Origin: Porticoccaceae bacterium
GTDB taxonomy: Bacteria; Pseudomonadota; Gammaproteobacteria; Pseudomonadales; Porticoccaceae
Assembly: GCA_002731695.1 (NCBI GenBank)
Contig: PCCK01000108.1
Location: forward strand, 1-43,889
Length of the DNA: 43,889 bases
Reading direction: 5' to 3'
Positions 31,601 through 38,345 of this stretch are shown one piece after another. A model generated the notes under the pieces. The model was not told where the DNA came from, did not search any database, and saw only the letters and a list, made by a program, of their open reading frames with translations. The position numbers and the translations under genes were made by a program. Numbering within the stretch: position 1 is the stretch's first letter; each line of letters opens with the position of its first letter.

Positions 31601-32116
31601 ATCGTGGATCCGGAAACATTCGAGGAGCTACCCATTGGTGACGCCGGCATGGTGTTGATTAGCGGGCCACAAGTGATGCATGGATACCTTGGAGAGCCTG
31701 ATAAAACAAAAGGGGTGATCAAGGAGATCGATGGTTTTAAGTGGTATGTAAGCGGAGATAAAGGAATTGTCGACGAAGATGGTTTCCTTACCATCATAGA
31801 TCGCTATTCGCGATTTGTAAAAATAAGAGGTGAAATGATTAGCTTGACGGCCGTCGAGCGTGCTCTTAGAAGTGTCATATCAGAGGAAGTTGGAATAATT
31901 GCGGTTGGGTTGCCTGACGCTATAAGAGGTGAAAAAATTGTTCTAGTATGTGATTTAGAGCTCGATCTCACCTCTGTTCGCAAAAAAATGCTGGATCTCG
32001 GATGTCCAGCATTGATGCTCCCATCTGAATATCAGGTTGTCAATTCAATTCCTTTACTTGGCAGTGGAAAAGCTGATGTGCGACGAGCACGTGCCATGGC
32101 GGTCGAGTTTCAATAG
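28670..32116 (+). CDS. Fused LplT-type transporter / PlsC acyltransferase / acyl-ACP ligase (Aas-like)
   Basis: 1148-residue fusion. Residues 1-400 form an MFS transporter of the lysophospholipid flippase LplT type with about 12 membrane helices. Residues of about 420-620 form a PlsC/Aas acyltransferase with the H-x4-D motif NHVSWID near 448 and FPEGTISRTG near 520. Residues of about 640-1148 form an AMP-forming acyl-ACP/CoA ligase with SSGSEGSPKGISLTH near 794, YGTTETAP, and GSGKAD carrying the catalytic lysine. This should import lysophospholipid and reacylate it with fatty acid activated on ACP. E. coli splits these roles between lplT and aas. A perfect AAGGAGGA site precedes the ATG. Membrane lipid repair is the likely role; in-cell substrates are inferred. 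Confidence 0.9.
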   Translation: MSQIIKTKGAFSYLMVVFLNAFLDLGHKITIQNTILKVYDGEHQIILTAILNALILLPFILLFTPAGFAGDRFPKNVVMRLSAALAVGITLAITFCYYTGQFWTAFVMTFILAMQSAIYSPAKSGYIKSLFGKDRLAEGNGLAQATVICAILVSTFLFSQVFEHLYPSDAITEADVLVAVAPIGWLLVVTSLLEALLCYRLPQLDFGTKIEFRPVEHLSGRAAIRALRPLISNEIIRLSVLGLAVFWAVGQVQLAAFGNFAEQVLGITDTRVINGTMAASGIGIALGSFLAIRWSRGYIETGLIPIGAMGICTGLFLVVHLDVIWLHAVNFFIMGIAGGLFIVPLNALIQFNARSEELGTVIAGNNFLQNITMITFLALTCVLTVMGVSAYLFPIIAVVALSGCVFTVLKLPQSLIRFIVTSTIKRHYKIKVSGLNSIPEQGGVLLLGNHVSWIDWAILQIAAPRPIRFVMERSIYDRWYINWIVKIFGAVPIELGDGGKDALLEVSKLLDVGEVVCIFPEGTISRTGHLVQFRRGFERLPALAKNTYVIIPFYLQGLRGSQFSMSSTRLRKNYSYSSLRDLVVAFGLPLANDVSAGIVKRQILRLSMASWQSYVETLPTLQNAWITSVKRSKNLPSLVDEGSAPLAAIRALCAAIAISVRISKKVADQNVGLLLPSSGGAALANMGSLLAGKTVVNLNYTSNLSDITSACETAEIKVIVTSNTFLKKLKARGIDIRAAFHGQELIHLEELVAEIPKIELGLYWLLVKFLPESLLRLIYSHNNDTDKIAAVLFSSGSEGSPKGISLTHKNIMSNIKQVAEIVNAQSDDVMLGSLPLFHAFGLTVTTFLPLIEGIPLVCQPDPTDALSTAKSISRHGVSIMCGTSSLLRLYTQNQKIHPLLLASLRLVVSGAEKLDDKVRQDFQSKFGKTILEGYGTTETAPVASCNLPDQLEPSRLKIQKGSQLGTVGMPVPGTSCIIVDPETFEELPIGDAGMVLISGPQVMHGYLGEPDKTKGVIKEIDGFKWYVSGDKGIVDEDGFLTIIDRYSRFVKIRGEMISLTAVERALRSVISEEVGIIAVGLPDAIRGEKIVLVCDLELDLTSVRKKMLDLGCPALMLPSEYQVVNSIPLLGSGKADVRRARAMAVEFQ

Positions 32117-32469
32117 TGTGAATTTTTTAAGAGCTAATAGATGGAAATTTATCTGTAGAAAAACTCTTTACTCAGATAGTTTAAGCGTTAGAGTCTATAG
32201 GGTCTTTCTGAGCAAAAGAACGGGATCTAAGCTGGTTATTCATGATGTTCCTTCATTCCTTAGATTACTGCTACTGGGCTTTAGGGAAATTAGTTCAGCC
32301 AAGTCCCGAGAAAAGTTGGCTCACAGATTGACTATCTTTGTACCTTATGAGAAGGATAGTGCAATAATTTTCATTAGATCTGCATAACAGGGAGAGGGAT
32401 AAGGGGATGCTTTAGGTACAAGTAAAAAATTTAGCACAACACTCAGATGGCTAATCTGACGCATCTAAT
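32117..32469. other. Region with no recognisable gene
   Basis: About 350 bases after the LplT-PlsC-ligase gene. One frame is open from inside that gene to 32387, but it reads as basic, low-meaning sequence and resembles nothing I know. Given the carboxyltransferase remnant that follows, this may be further decayed sequence of the same operon, but I cannot align it. Confidence 0.4.
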
Positions 32470-32560
32470 ACTTCTGGCGGCATTATGGACGACGCGATGA
32501 CTCATCCGAGACATACCAGATTTATGCCCGGGATTTACTCGGAACTTTGATCGAGTACGC
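32470..32560 (+). pseudogene. C-terminal remnant of an acyl-CoA carboxylase carboxyltransferase (beta) subunit
   Basis: In one frame from 32470 the sequence reads GIMDDAMTHPRHTRFMPGI. This matches the pattern near the C-terminus of methylcrotonyl/geranyl/propionyl-CoA carboxylase beta subunits, which usually read LWDDGxIDPxDTRxxLG. A stop follows within 10 codons, and the sequence upstream cannot be aligned. The fragment is short, so the call rests on about 18 residues plus its position directly before a hydratase and a biotin carboxylase remnant. Confidence 0.45.
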
Positions 32561-32631
32561 CACTGAAAGCTGAGACGAAACAGCTTCGACATTACAAGGA
32601 TTTGGTTCGACAAAAATTTATGGAGGAATTG

Positions 32632-33471
32632 ATGACAAGGATTAGTGAGAGTCAGCTTGCGGGCATGGACACGTTGATTCTTGAACGAAAGGGCAGTGTT
32701 TTAACTATCTGGCTCAATCGGCCTGAGGTCAAAAATGCCCTCTCAATTGAGATGACCGATGGGTTGTGTAGAGCCCTCAAACGAGTTGAAGATGATCGGA
32801 CTATTAGGACGATTGTGTTGAGAGGAAAGGGAGGTTTTTTCTGCGCTGGAGCAGATTTAAAGAGCTTTCAATCGTTAGCGAAAAGGGGAAGCTCTATTGA
32901 AGTTGCAAAAGGCAATCGGTCGTTCGGTTTTTTGATGAGTCAGCTTAATGAACAGCCACAAGTGGTTATTATACTAGTAGAGGGTGCCGCGATCGGCGGC
33001 GGACTTGGCCTTGCTTGTGTTGCCGATGTGACGCTTGTTATGAGTGATGCCCGTTTCCGCCTAAGTGAGACTAGCCTCGGAATTCCTCCCGCACAGATAG
33101 CTCCATTTGTAACAGAGCGTGTAGGGCTCACGCAGGCACGCCGGTTGATGCTGACGGGTGCTCGATTTAGGGGGGATGATGCGGTTTCGCTCGGAATTGC
33201 GCATGATCATGCTGAAAACTTAGATGAACTTGAGGCCAAATGTGAGGCGGTGTTACAACAAATATCGGTATGCGCGCCTGGAGCGAATGCGGTTACAAAG
33301 TCAATTCTTTTCGAGACCTTAAGAAAATCGAGAAGTGAGGCTCTTGACTTTGCTGCAGAAGGTTTCGCCAGCTGTATGCTCGGTCAAGAGGGGCGAGAAG
33401 GAGTCGCAGCCTTTGTCGAAAAGCGCAAACCATATTGGGTGTCTAGTCTAGATGGAGACAAAGTTGTGTGA
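32632..33471 (+). CDS. Enoyl-CoA hydratase/isomerase (crotonase) family, AtuE/LiuC-like
   Basis: 279 residues from the ATG at 32632, selected by GGAGG five bases upstream; the frame is open ten codons further. Crotonase landmarks are RPEVKNALS, the oxyanion-hole segments GGFFCAGADLKSF and AAIGGGLGLACVAD, and FRLSETSLGIPPAQIAPFV. The glutamate of SET matches the second catalytic Glu of crotonase. The first is replaced by Gly in GGGLGL, as in some hydratases with a single glutamate. GIPPAQIAPF resembles isohexenylglutaconyl- and methylglutaconyl-CoA hydratases. It is flanked by remnants of both carboxylase subunits, with a GTGA overlap into the biotin carboxylase wreck. It looks like the only intact gene of a decayed leucine- or terpenoid-type operon. 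Substrate uncertain. Confidence 0.86.
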   Translation: MTRISESQLAGMDTLILERKGSVLTIWLNRPEVKNALSIEMTDGLCRALKRVEDDRTIRTIVLRGKGGFFCAGADLKSFQSLAKRGSSIEVAKGNRSFGFLMSQLNEQPQVVIILVEGAAIGGGLGLACVADVTLVMSDARFRLSETSLGIPPAQIAPFVTERVGLTQARRLMLTGARFRGDDAVSLGIAHDHAENLDELEAKCEAVLQQISVCAPGANAVTKSILFETLRKSRSEALDFAAEGFASCMLGQEGREGVAAFVEKRKPYWVSSLDGDKVV

Positions 33472-34068
33472 ATCGATTTAAGAACATATTTGTAGCCAAT
33501 TGCAGCGAGTGTTCTTGCAGGGTTCTTTGGACGGCAAATGCTTTGGGTTATCGGATGGTTGTAGCCTATGCAGGCACTGGCTGCTTGGCCGTTCATATAG
33601 GACATGTGAACGTGGTGATTCGTCAGCGTCCTTATTCTGTAAGCGAGTTTTATTTATCAGTTGATCTAATTATTAAGGCGGCGAAATTGAGCCGCACTGA
33701 AGTGGCGCACTACTATGCCGGTTTCTGAGTGAAAATGAGTCCTTTGACAAGTCCTGTCAAGGAAGAGAATCGCCTTCATTCGGCCGAGGCTAGAGGTTAT
33801 TGAGGTTATGGGAAAAAGGCACATGCAGAACACATGATATTAGGCAAAGCGTGCCTTGAACTCCCAGCCATGAGGGTGCCGATCAATCAGATTTGCGTTT
33901 GTTTAAGGAGGGCGCCAATATCAAATTGCTTTCGCTGGTCAAGGCTGCTGCCGGTGGAGTGGTCGGTGATTTGCATGCTAACGCTGGCAAAGGTAGCGGC
34001 TGATAATGCTTTTTCTTTAAATAGCGGCTGGCTACTAACGAATGAATCCTTTTATGGGAGGTCAAGGT
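33468..34068 (+). pseudogene. Acyl-CoA carboxylase biotin carboxylase (alpha) subunit, truncated and frameshifted
   Basis: The frame opens with GTG overlapping the hydratase stop and reads MNRFKNIFVANCSECSCRVL, a damaged version of the biotin carboxylase start FxKILVANRGEIACRV. YLSVDLIIKAAKLS follows, then a stop at the GYGFLSEN position. Other frames continue with LSENESF, KKAHAEHMILGKACLELPA, GADQSDLRLF and LLSLVKAAAGGVVGDLHA. The last of these corresponds to the ATP-grasp glycine loop VKAAAGGGGRGM. Similarity fades just before the GST start. About the first 210-220 residues of a roughly 660-residue protein remain; the ATP-grasp C-half and biotin domain are gone. Confidence 0.85.
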
Positions 34069-34073
34069 TATAG

Positions 34074-34685
34074 ATGGCTTTGAAGTTATGGCATTGCAGT
34101 TTATCTCGATCGATTAGGCCGCTCTGGACGATGGAGGAGATGGGGCTTGACTATGAGTTGGTTTGCATGAAATTCCCCCCTCGTTTTCTTCATCCTGGGT
34201 ACACCGATCTAAATCCTATCGGCACGGTGCCTTTTTTTACCGACGGTTTTGTCGAAATGACTGAGTCGTCTGCTATCAGCCAGTATCTTGTGGACCGATA
34301 TGGCCCTACCTCACTCTCAGTTCGTCCGGATGAGCGAGACTATGGCCTCTATTTGAATTGGCTGCACCGAAGCGATGCAACTCTTACTTTTCCACAGACA
34401 TTGGTGTTACGTTATTCACAATTGGAGCCGGAAGAGCGGCGCCATAAGCAGGTAGTACAGGATTATTCGCAGTGGTTTTATTCTCGATTACGATCTCTAG
34501 AGAGAATGGTGGCTAAGCGAGAGTTTTTATGTTCGGATCGATTTACCATTGCCGATATAAGTGTCGGTTTTGCACTGTTGATGGCGGAAACTTTGGGACT
34601 CCATGAGGGCTTCAAGCAGCACACCGCGGCCTATTATGCACGCCTTAAGATTCGTCCCGCATACATTAAAGCATGTTCGTTGTGA
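34074..34685 (+). CDS. Glutathione S-transferase family protein
   Basis: 203 residues with a thioredoxin-like N-terminal domain: LKLWHCSLSRSIRPLWTMEEMGLDYEL, then LNPIGTVPFFTDG with the cis-proline of VPFF, and MTESSAISQYLVDRY, the glutathione gamma-glutamyl site. The C-terminal helical domain carries DRFTIADISVGFALLMAE, the usual N-capping segment. The first-helix S10/S12 area may supply the catalytic residue. GGGAGG lies upstream of the ATG at 34074. It sits directly against the biotin carboxylase wreck but shows no damage. Whether it conjugates glutathione or acts as an isomerase, as in some degradation pathways, cannot be told. Confidence 0.85.
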   Translation: MALKLWHCSLSRSIRPLWTMEEMGLDYELVCMKFPPRFLHPGYTDLNPIGTVPFFTDGFVEMTESSAISQYLVDRYGPTSLSVRPDERDYGLYLNWLHRSDATLTFPQTLVLRYSQLEPEERRHKQVVQDYSQWFYSRLRSLERMVAKREFLCSDRFTIADISVGFALLMAETLGLHEGFKQHTAAYYARLKIRPAYIKACSL

Positions 34686-34800
34686 TCATCTCATCAATTT
34701 CATCGATTGATTATGAATTTGCCGTAGCTAATTATAGCTACTTATTTCGGAATGTCCCTTCCAAACGCGCGCGACATCCAAGGGTAAACTATTTGTAAAT

Positions 34801-34965
34801 TTGATGATCGGTATTGCACTATACGGATCCCTTTTTTTTACCGGTTGAGCCCAAAACTCGCGTGACGATCGAGCAAGGCACTCTGATCGGTGCCAATAGT
34901 GGCGGTGCCCAGGCAATAAAAGGTATCCCATACAGCTGCGCCTGCGATCGGAGAATTATCGTTGA
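34801..34965 (+). pseudogene. N-terminal fragment of a type B carboxylesterase
   Basis: From an ATG near 34802 one frame gives MIGIALYGSLFFTG, like a signal or anchor segment, and then stops. The next frame reads EPKTRVTIEQGTLIGANSGG followed by AQAIKGIPYS. The start of type B carboxylesterases is typically V-x-x-x-G-x-(L/V)-x-G-x, then x-F-x-GIPYA. After IPYS the match is lost, so only about 40-50 residues of a 500-residue enzyme remain. The intact carboxylesterase at the end of the window has the comparable ESGPVIGFNG...WLGIPYATPP segment. Confidence 0.65.
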
Positions 34966-35424
34966 CATCAGCCATACAAGTACCTAGTCGGAGTGGGAAA
35001 ATGTTGACTGTTGAATTTGGTAACAGCTGCTCATGGAGCGGTTACCCAAAATTTTCGCCCTCGATGAAAATGATGTCACATCGATCGGAGAACTGTCTAT
35101 TCAATATTATCTGGACTCCCAACCCCAATAAAGATCAGATTCTATCTTTGTTTTATCTAGGTAAATTGTCCAAGGTTCCTTTGCTGATTAGTTACAAATA
35201 GGACGGGGGTACTACTTAGGCGTTGTATCCAATGAATCGAGTCTTCTGCTTAGATAACTTCATTAAGATAATCTATGCCATATGTGGTGCCGCCGCCCCT
35301 CATAAAATCGCTTTGAATTCGTAAGAGGAAGAGTCGACTGAACTATGTAAAGAATAATAACGGGAATAATCCAGTGTTTGGACTACTAATAGTTGGGAAA
35401 AAAAGAGAGGTTCGGAGGCCTTAT
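34966..35424. other. Region with no recognised gene
   Basis: About 460 bases after the carboxylesterase fragment. A plus-strand frame is open at 34962-35201, but its product resembles nothing I know and it has no good ribosome-binding site. It may be further eroded sequence. No repeats or RNA genes are visible. Confidence 0.4.
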
Positions 35425-35784
35425 ATGATTTTACAACTTTGTTCATCAGCTAAATACCTTAACTGGAAGATAACTAGGAGCGTATCAGTCAGCCGAATTT
35501 CTATTCAGCTTCGGAAATTAAATTTTACTCATTTTAGGGCTCTGCGAGTCCAAGGTCTGTTGATTAATTATTGTTCTCGTTCTATGAAGCTCGGAGACTC
35601 AGCTGATAAAAAGCTAAGAGTCAAAGAGACTCTTTCATGGCAATGGTTCGCAGGAAATAATACATACCTAAAGATCGATATTAAGCCTAATATCAATCTA
35701 TATTTACATAGACGAGGTGATTTTACTTGGACATGTGTTCTTGATCCGATAAAGTTTTATGTGATTTGTGATAAGAATTTATGA
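35425..35784 (+). CDS. Small hypothetical protein, unrecognised
   Basis: Possible 119-residue protein starting at the ATG at 35425, which has a perfect GGAGG six bases upstream. The frame is open to a GTG at 35374, but nothing supports that start. The product is strongly basic, with many Lys and Arg, a WQWFAGNNTYLKIDIKPNIN stretch, and a C-terminus with several aromatic residues (FTWTC, KFYVIC). No signal peptide, transmembrane helix or known motif is evident. It lies alone in a zone of decayed genes, between the carboxylesterase fragment and the acyl-CoA dehydrogenase pair. It could be a real orphan gene or a chance frame. Confidence 0.35.
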   Translation: MILQLCSSAKYLNWKITRSVSVSRISIQLRKLNFTHFRALRVQGLLINYCSRSMKLGDSADKKLRVKETLSWQWFAGNNTYLKIDIKPNINLYLHRRGDFTWTCVLDPIKFYVICDKNL

Positions 35785-35896
35785 TGAGAGATATAGTTTT
35801 TTTGTGTGATTGAGTAGTAAGAATTAATATATACTCGAGAGCAAGAGTGCTGTCATGTTGTTTGTCTAAAGTTTAAAGCCATTAGGAGGAGTTGCG

Positions 35897-37090
35897 ATGG
35901 ACATAACGTTCACTAAAGAGGATTTGGCATTTCGAGATGAGGTACGCGAGTTCTTTGCCACTGAGTATGATTCCTCAGTGGCAGGAGGCTTGAATTTAGC
36001 AACTATTAGCGATGGTATTTCCTACAAAGAAGCAATCGTGGCATGGCAAAGGAAGCTTTATGCGAAAGGCTGGATTGCTCCGAGTTGGCCGGTGGAGTAT
36101 GGCGGTGCTGGCTGGTCCATAACCCAAAAATTTATTTTTGAGACTGAGCGCGGGGCTGCCGGGATCCCAGCTGTCATTCCCTTCGGGCTCAGCATGGTTG
36201 CGCCGGTTATATACACTTTCGGAAATGAAGAGCAAAAGAAAAGATTCTTACCACGAATACTTTCTAGTGATGACTGGTGGTGTCAAGGCTATTCTGAGCC
36301 CGGAGCGGGATCTGATTTGGCGGCTTTGAGTACTTCTGCAGATTTGGTTGATGGACAGTACCTGGTCAACGGCCATAAGATCTGGACATCATATGCACAA
36401 TATGCTGACTGGATCTTTTGCTTGGTTCGCACGAGCAAGGAGACGCGAAAGCAACAGGGTATAAGCTTTTTACTTATTGACATGAAAACTCCTGGGATCA
36501 GCATCAAACCAATAGTCACTATTGATGGGAGACACCATCTTAATGAGGTGATGTTTGAAGATGTGCGGGTGCCACTTGAGAATCTAATTGGTGAGCAGGA
36601 TAAGGGTTGGACCTATGCAAAAGCGCTTTTGGCGCATGAACGCACTGGCATGGCCGAGGTGGCCGACTCAAAGCGGGCTTTCTCTGAATTAAAGGAGCGC
36701 GCAAAACACGAAGTTAATGGGGGTCGCGCAATGATTGATGATCCAGTTTTTCAGATGCGAATGTCAGATGTTGAGACGGAGCTTATGGCACTTGAGTATA
36801 CTGAACTTCGCGTATTAGCCGCGATGGCCGAGGGAGGCACCCCTGGGCCTGAGTCCTCTCTGCTTAAGATTAAGGGAACAGAGATAACTCAAGCAATACA
36901 GGAGCTTCAACTCCAACTAGCTGCATATTATGGAGGTGGAATTCCAAGCGATGGGCAAAAGGATGGATATGGACATGATTTTGCTGAAGAAGCTCGATGC
37001 GGATACCTTTTTGGACGTGCAGCAACGATATATGGAGGTTCTAACGAGGTGCAGCGCAATGTTATAGCTAAGATGGTTTTAGGGGTGTAG
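35897..37090 (+). CDS. Acyl-CoA dehydrogenase, catalytic-type subunit of a heteromeric pair (PimC-like)
   Basis: 397-residue flavoprotein that would introduce the alpha-beta double bond into an acyl-CoA. It shows WCQGYSEPGAGSDLAAL at about residues 128-144 (flavin and substrate contacts), GHKIWTSYAQYADWIFCLVRT, and E248 in LLAHERTG. E248 aligns with the catalytic glutamate of isovaleryl-CoA-type dehydrogenases. The medium-chain position (YEGT) is YGGS at 379. The N-terminus MDITFTKEDLAFRDEVREFF resembles pimeloyl-CoA dehydrogenase large subunits and steroid side-chain dehydrogenases. AGGAGG precedes the ATG. The second subunit gene follows after 23 bases. Substrate unknown. Confidence 0.88.
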   Translation: MDITFTKEDLAFRDEVREFFATEYDSSVAGGLNLATISDGISYKEAIVAWQRKLYAKGWIAPSWPVEYGGAGWSITQKFIFETERGAAGIPAVIPFGLSMVAPVIYTFGNEEQKKRFLPRILSSDDWWCQGYSEPGAGSDLAALSTSADLVDGQYLVNGHKIWTSYAQYADWIFCLVRTSKETRKQQGISFLLIDMKTPGISIKPIVTIDGRHHLNEVMFEDVRVPLENLIGEQDKGWTYAKALLAHERTGMAEVADSKRAFSELKERAKHEVNGGRAMIDDPVFQMRMSDVETELMALEYTELRVLAAMAEGGTPGPESSLLKIKGTEITQAIQELQLQLAAYYGGGIPSDGQKDGYGHDFAEEARCGYLFGRAATIYGGSNEVQRNVIAKMVLGV

Positions 37091-37113
37091 CCGACTTTGA
37101 GGAGAGAAGAATC

Positions 37114-38268
37114 ATGAATTTCCAACTCAGTAATGAACAGGCGATGTTGCAGAACAGTGTTTCAAGGTATATAAAAGATCAATATAACTTTGATACAAGA
37201 CGCAAAATTATATCATCACAAAAAGGAATGAGTCCTGAAGTGTGGACAATCTTTTCTGACCTTGGATGGCTATCGATACCCTTTTCAGAGGACTATGGCG
37301 GCTATGGCGGTTGCAATGAAGACGTCGCGGTCATTATGGAGGAGCTGGGGAGGGGAATAGTGGTAGAACCGTTTGTGGCAACTGTGTTGTTGTTTGGTGG
37401 CCTGTTGTCGCATTGCGGAAATAATATTATTTCTGCAGATCTTATTCCGAAGATCATTGAAGGAAATTGTCAGGGCGCGTTTGCTTATCTTGAACGCCAG
37501 TCACGATTTGAGATTACCGATATGAAGACGAAGGCTACGCCCTCGGAGAAGGGGTGGAGTATAGATGGTTCTAAGTCCATTGTCTTGAATGGCTCCAATG
37601 CGACGCACATTATTGTGGCGGCGCGAACATCTGGTGGGCAGTACGATTCGTCGGGGATCAGCCTATTTATGGTTGATGCGGACTCGCGAGGAATCTCAAT
37701 CCTCCCTTACCGAATGATGGATGGTCATAAGGCTGCAAATATAACCTTTGATGGTGTGAATGTTTCGGAAGATGCAATACTAGGTAATTTGGACGAAGGT
37801 ATGAGAATTGTGGAAAATATTATGCCGCAAGTTTTAATCGGTCTATGCGCAGAGTCAGTAGGAATTATGAGTGTACTTAATGATGCCACAATCGCTTACA
37901 CGAAGACACGCCAGCAGTTTGGTGTTCCAATAAGTTCTTTTCAAGCCCTCCAGCATCGAATGGTTGATAATTTCATGGCAGCTGAACAGGCAAGATCCAT
38001 GGTGTATCGAGCATTGTGTGCTTTCGGCGACGGTAGCCTTGAAGTTGAGAACGAACGAATGCGTTCACTGCATGCTATGAAAATTGCAGTAGCGAGGTCT
38101 TCGAAGATGATTGGAGAGGAGGCAATCCAGATTCATGGAGGTATGGGGATGACCGATGAACTAAATATAGGTCACTATGTAAAGAGGCTCATGACTATAA
38201 ATCTCATGTTTGGGGATGGGGATTACCACCAGAGAAAATTTAACCAGATAAGCTACCGCGCGGCATAA
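37114..38268 (+). CDS. Acyl-CoA dehydrogenase, non-catalytic-type partner subunit (PimD-like)
   Basis: 384-residue acyl-CoA dehydrogenase fold protein, starting MNFQLSNEQAMLQNSVSRYI like the small subunits of heteromeric dehydrogenases. The usual flavin/substrate signature is replaced by GAFAYLERQSRFEITD. The residue aligning with E248 of its neighbour is a valine (MPQVLIGLCAES), and the C-terminal catalytic position lacks a Glu. It keeps RQQFGVPISSFQALQHRMVD and AIQIHGGMGMTDELNIGHY, where the partner's flavin is expected to bind. It therefore probably works as a heterotetramer with the product of the preceding gene. GAGGAGAG precedes the ATG. Confidence 0.87.
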   Translation: MNFQLSNEQAMLQNSVSRYIKDQYNFDTRRKIISSQKGMSPEVWTIFSDLGWLSIPFSEDYGGYGGCNEDVAVIMEELGRGIVVEPFVATVLLFGGLLSHCGNNIISADLIPKIIEGNCQGAFAYLERQSRFEITDMKTKATPSEKGWSIDGSKSIVLNGSNATHIIVAARTSGGQYDSSGISLFMVDADSRGISILPYRMMDGHKAANITFDGVNVSEDAILGNLDEGMRIVENIMPQVLIGLCAESVGIMSVLNDATIAYTKTRQQFGVPISSFQALQHRMVDNFMAAEQARSMVYRALCAFGDGSLEVENERMRSLHAMKIAVARSSKMIGEEAIQIHGGMGMTDELNIGHYVKRLMTINLMFGDGDYHQRKFNQISYRAA

Positions 38269-38345
38269 TCCGCGTTTTTAGCCCACCAACATTAGTGTCA
38301 ATTAAAAACCATGCTCTAACACTGCAACAAATCAGCCTTGGAAAG

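Noticed and set aside
32037-32387. 116-codon frame running out of the LplT-PlsC-ligase gene
   Set aside because: It begins inside the intact gene in another frame, and the product shows no family motifs.
34728-34931. Minus-strand frame of 67 codons
   Set aside because: It is antisense to the carboxylesterase remnant, which explains its length.
34962-35201. 79-codon frame after the carboxylesterase fragment
   Set aside because: No ribosome-binding site, no recognisable motif; not clearly a continuation of the esterase.
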